This document shows positions 62,371 through 64,000 of a stretch of DNA of 64,000 nucleotides, one piece after another. Position 1 is the stretch's first letter. Each line of letters starts with the position of its first letter. A model generated the notes under the pieces. The model saw only the letters and a program-made list of their open reading frames with translations, was not told the DNA's origin and ran no database searches. A program made the position numbers and the translations under genes. Origin of the DNA: Variovorax sp. OV329 (GTDB lineage: Bacteria; Pseudomonadota; Gammaproteobacteria; Burkholderiales; Burkholderiaceae_C); the NCBI RefSeq assembly GCF_900114785.1, contig NZ_FOUG01000003.1:310001-374000 (forward strand), read 5' to 3'.

Positions 62371-63405
62371 ATGAATCCGCGCGCCCGTGCCTGCCTGGCC
62401 GCAGGCCTTGCCATTGCCGCTGCCCTTCCCGCCCTGGCCCAGAACGCCGCCGCCTCGCGCGACAGCGTGAGCGTCTATGGCGTGCTCGACGAATATGCCG
62501 GCTCGATGCGCCGAAGCGACTCGCCAGGCCGCACCACGGTCCTGAACAGCGGCGGCATGACCACTTCCTACTGGGGCGTGCGTGGCACGGAGGACCTGGG
62601 TGGCGGACTGAGCGCCTTTTTCACCCTGGAGAGCTTCTTCCAGGTGGACACCGGCACCAGCGGCCGCACTGCCGCCGACCCGCTCTTCTCGCGCAATGCC
62701 TTCGTGGGCCTGGGCGGGCGCTACGGGCGACTGAGCCTGGGGCGCCAGACCAACCCGATGTTCACCGTCACCGGCACCTTCAACCCCTTCGGTGTCTCGG
62801 CCAACCTGAGCCCGGTCATGCTGCAGATCTGGAGCGCCAACTACAACCGCGCCGTGCTGGGCGACAGCGTGTGGAACAACGCGGTGCAGTACAGCTCACC
62901 GGCCTTCGCAGGCTTTCGCGCCTCGGCCACTTACGGCCTGGGCGAGGTGGCGAACGATGCCGGCGTCCACAACCTCAACGCGACCCTGAACTACGACAAT
63001 GGCCCGTTCGCCGCCGTCGTCTCCGCGCAGCAGGGCGAGTACGGCCCCGGCTTTACCACCACCATCACCAGGCAGGACGCTCGGATGGCGGGCCTGAGCT
63101 ACGACTTCGACTTCGTGAAGGTCTTCGGCCAGTACTTCCACACCGACACGCCCGACATCCGTACCAGGACGCGCACGGGCCAGCTCGGCTTCGCGGTGCC
63201 TGTGGGTCCGGGCCGCATCATGGCCACGGTGGCGCGCACCGAGCGAGATGCAGCGGGTACCGATACCAGCCGTACGACAACGGGCCTGGGCTATGACCAC
63301 TTCCTGTCGAAGCGCACCGACCTCTATGCGGTCTACCTGCTGGACAAGCTCACATCCTTCGACCGCCAGTCGAGCGTTGCCCTTGGCGTGCGGCATCGCT
63401 TTTAA
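62371..63405 (+). CDS. Gram-negative porin
   Basis: 344-residue outer-membrane porin. Signal peptide (ACLAAGLAIAAALPALA), then DSVSVYGVLDEYAGSMRRSDS, SYWGVRGTEDLGGGLSAFFTLESFF, RNAFVGLGGRYGRLSLGRQTNPMF and a last strand SSVALGVRHRF ending in Phe. It lies 24 bp upstream of the Bug-type receptor gene, so it may let the same organic acids through the outer membrane (inference). ATG after GAGGAG. Confidence 0.9.
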   Translation: MNPRARACLAAGLAIAAALPALAQNAAASRDSVSVYGVLDEYAGSMRRSDSPGRTTVLNSGGMTTSYWGVRGTEDLGGGLSAFFTLESFFQVDTGTSGRTAADPLFSRNAFVGLGGRYGRLSLGRQTNPMFTVTGTFNPFGVSANLSPVMLQIWSANYNRAVLGDSVWNNAVQYSSPAFAGFRASATYGLGEVANDAGVHNLNATLNYDNGPFAAVVSAQQGEYGPGFTTTITRQDARMAGLSYDFDFVKVFGQYFHTDTPDIRTRTRTGQLGFAVPVGPGRIMATVARTERDAAGTDTSRTTTGLGYDHFLSKRTDLYAVYLLDKLTSFDRQSSVALGVRHRF

Positions 63406-63429
63406 GCGCCATCCAAACCGGAGATCTCC

Positions 63430-64000
63430 ATGCACTCACTCGCTTCCGCATTCGTCCGCCCCGTGGCTGCGGCTGCGCTGGCCGCCCTGGCCCTCGCGGC
63501 CGGACCGGCGCTTGCGCAGCCCTCGGCCTCCGCCACCAAGCCCATCCGCGTGGTGGTTCCCTTCGGCCCCGGCGGCGTGGCCGACCTCACGGTGCGCACC
63601 GTCGCGCACAAGATGTCCCAGTCCATGGGGCAGAGCATCATCGTGGACAACAAGCCCGGCGCCGGCGGCGTCGTGGCAGCCGACGCCGTGGCCAAGGCGC
63701 CGCCGGACGGCCTCACCGTGTTCCTGATGTCCAACGGCACCGCCGTGACGGCGGGCCTGTTCGAGAAGCTGCCTTTCGACACGGTCAAGGACCTGGCACC
63801 CGTCTCCACCCTCGGCTACTTCGACATGGCCGTCGTCACGGCGGCCGAGTCGCGCTTCAAGACGATGAAGGAGTTCCTGGACTATGCCAAGGCCAACCCG
63901 GGCAAGGTGAACATCGGCAGCATCAACGTCGGCAGCACGCAGCACCTGGCGGCCGAGCTCCTCAAGCGCAGCCTGGGCATCGACGCGCAGGTGGTGCCCT
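63430..64000 (+). CDS. Bug-family tripartite tricarboxylate receptor (cut by window edge)
   Basis: N-terminal 190 residues of a periplasmic solute-binding protein of the Bug/TctC family. Signal peptide AAAALAALALAAGPALA, then KPIRVVVPFGPGGVADLTVRTVAHKMSQSMGQSIIVDNKPGAGGVVAADAVAKAPPDG and NIGSINVGSTQHLAAELLKRSLGID, all typical. The ligand is probably a carboxylate. The 3' end lies outside. Confidence 0.92.
   Translation, partial: MHSLASAFVRPVAAAALAALALAAGPALAQPSASATKPIRVVVPFGPGGVADLTVRTVAHKMSQSMGQSIIVDNKPGAGGVVAADAVAKAPPDGLTVFLMSNGTAVTAGLFEKLPFDTVKDLAPVSTLGYFDMAVVTAAESRFKTMKEFLDYAKANPGKVNIGSINVGSTQHLAAELLKRSLGIDAQVVP

Overview
The window is a high-GC chromosomal segment from a beta-proteobacterium, most likely a Variovorax-like member of the Comamonadaceae. 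The evidence is the housekeeping gene order (petC-sspA-sspB; secA-argJ-ATPase-mutT; pilB-pilC-pilD-coaE-zapD-yacG), Bordetella/Comamonas-type 16-strand porins and a Bug-type solute receptor. No CRISPR array, insertion sequence or prophage was seen.

Layout. 1-1822: end of cytochrome c1, then sspA and sspB. 1952-2244: a tRNA-Thr(UGU) gene split by a 217-nt group I intron. 2441-25658: an accessory, stress-like region of hydrolases, oxidoreductases, small exported or membrane proteins, an aromatic-acid-type efflux system (FUSC/DUF1656/HlyD/NodT), an OsmC/Ohr peroxidase, ChaC, MgtC and several regulators. 26385-32039: a stand-alone CheB and a 1546-residue CheB-CheR-PAS-histidine kinase-receiver protein. 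32041-32600: gene relics. 32722-36220: porin, Tyr/Gly-rich lipoprotein, and a small operon ending in a DTW-domain protein. 36224-37961: TauE relic, MarR regulator and enoyl-CoA hydratase. 38154-42967: DUF900 hydrolase, LOG-family lipoprotein and phospholipase D-like protein with a coupled micro-ORF. 42991-45816: a DecR-like regulator divergent from a cysteine desulfurase/persulfide dioxygenase/rhodanese fusion. 45850-49456: PLD lipoprotein, DHA2 efflux pump and MarR regulator. 49523-61057: housekeeping and type IV pilus assembly genes. 61449-64000: tRNA-Lys, DUF4124 protein, porin and a partial Bug receptor.

Two observations stand out. First, the group I intron lies between anticodon positions 34 and 35 of tRNA-Thr(UGU), with core elements that resemble the cyanobacterial tRNA-Leu intron class. 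Second, ten promoters in the accessory region (2441, 5218, 7399, 7503, 13376, 13471, 18583, 19507, 25589, 36106) share one 70-bp layout: a 20-bp TTG/CAA dyad, 5 bp, a 16-bp box, a TTTTTC-like -35, a 17-bp spacer and a TAGAGT/TAGATT/TACATT/CAAACT -10. The dyad is centred near -66, as in LysR-type activated promoters. This joins about twenty otherwise unrelated genes into one predicted regulon, and a LysR gene (9036-9947) sits inside one of its operons.

All positions and motifs were read by eye. No database search, folding program or GC calculation was run.
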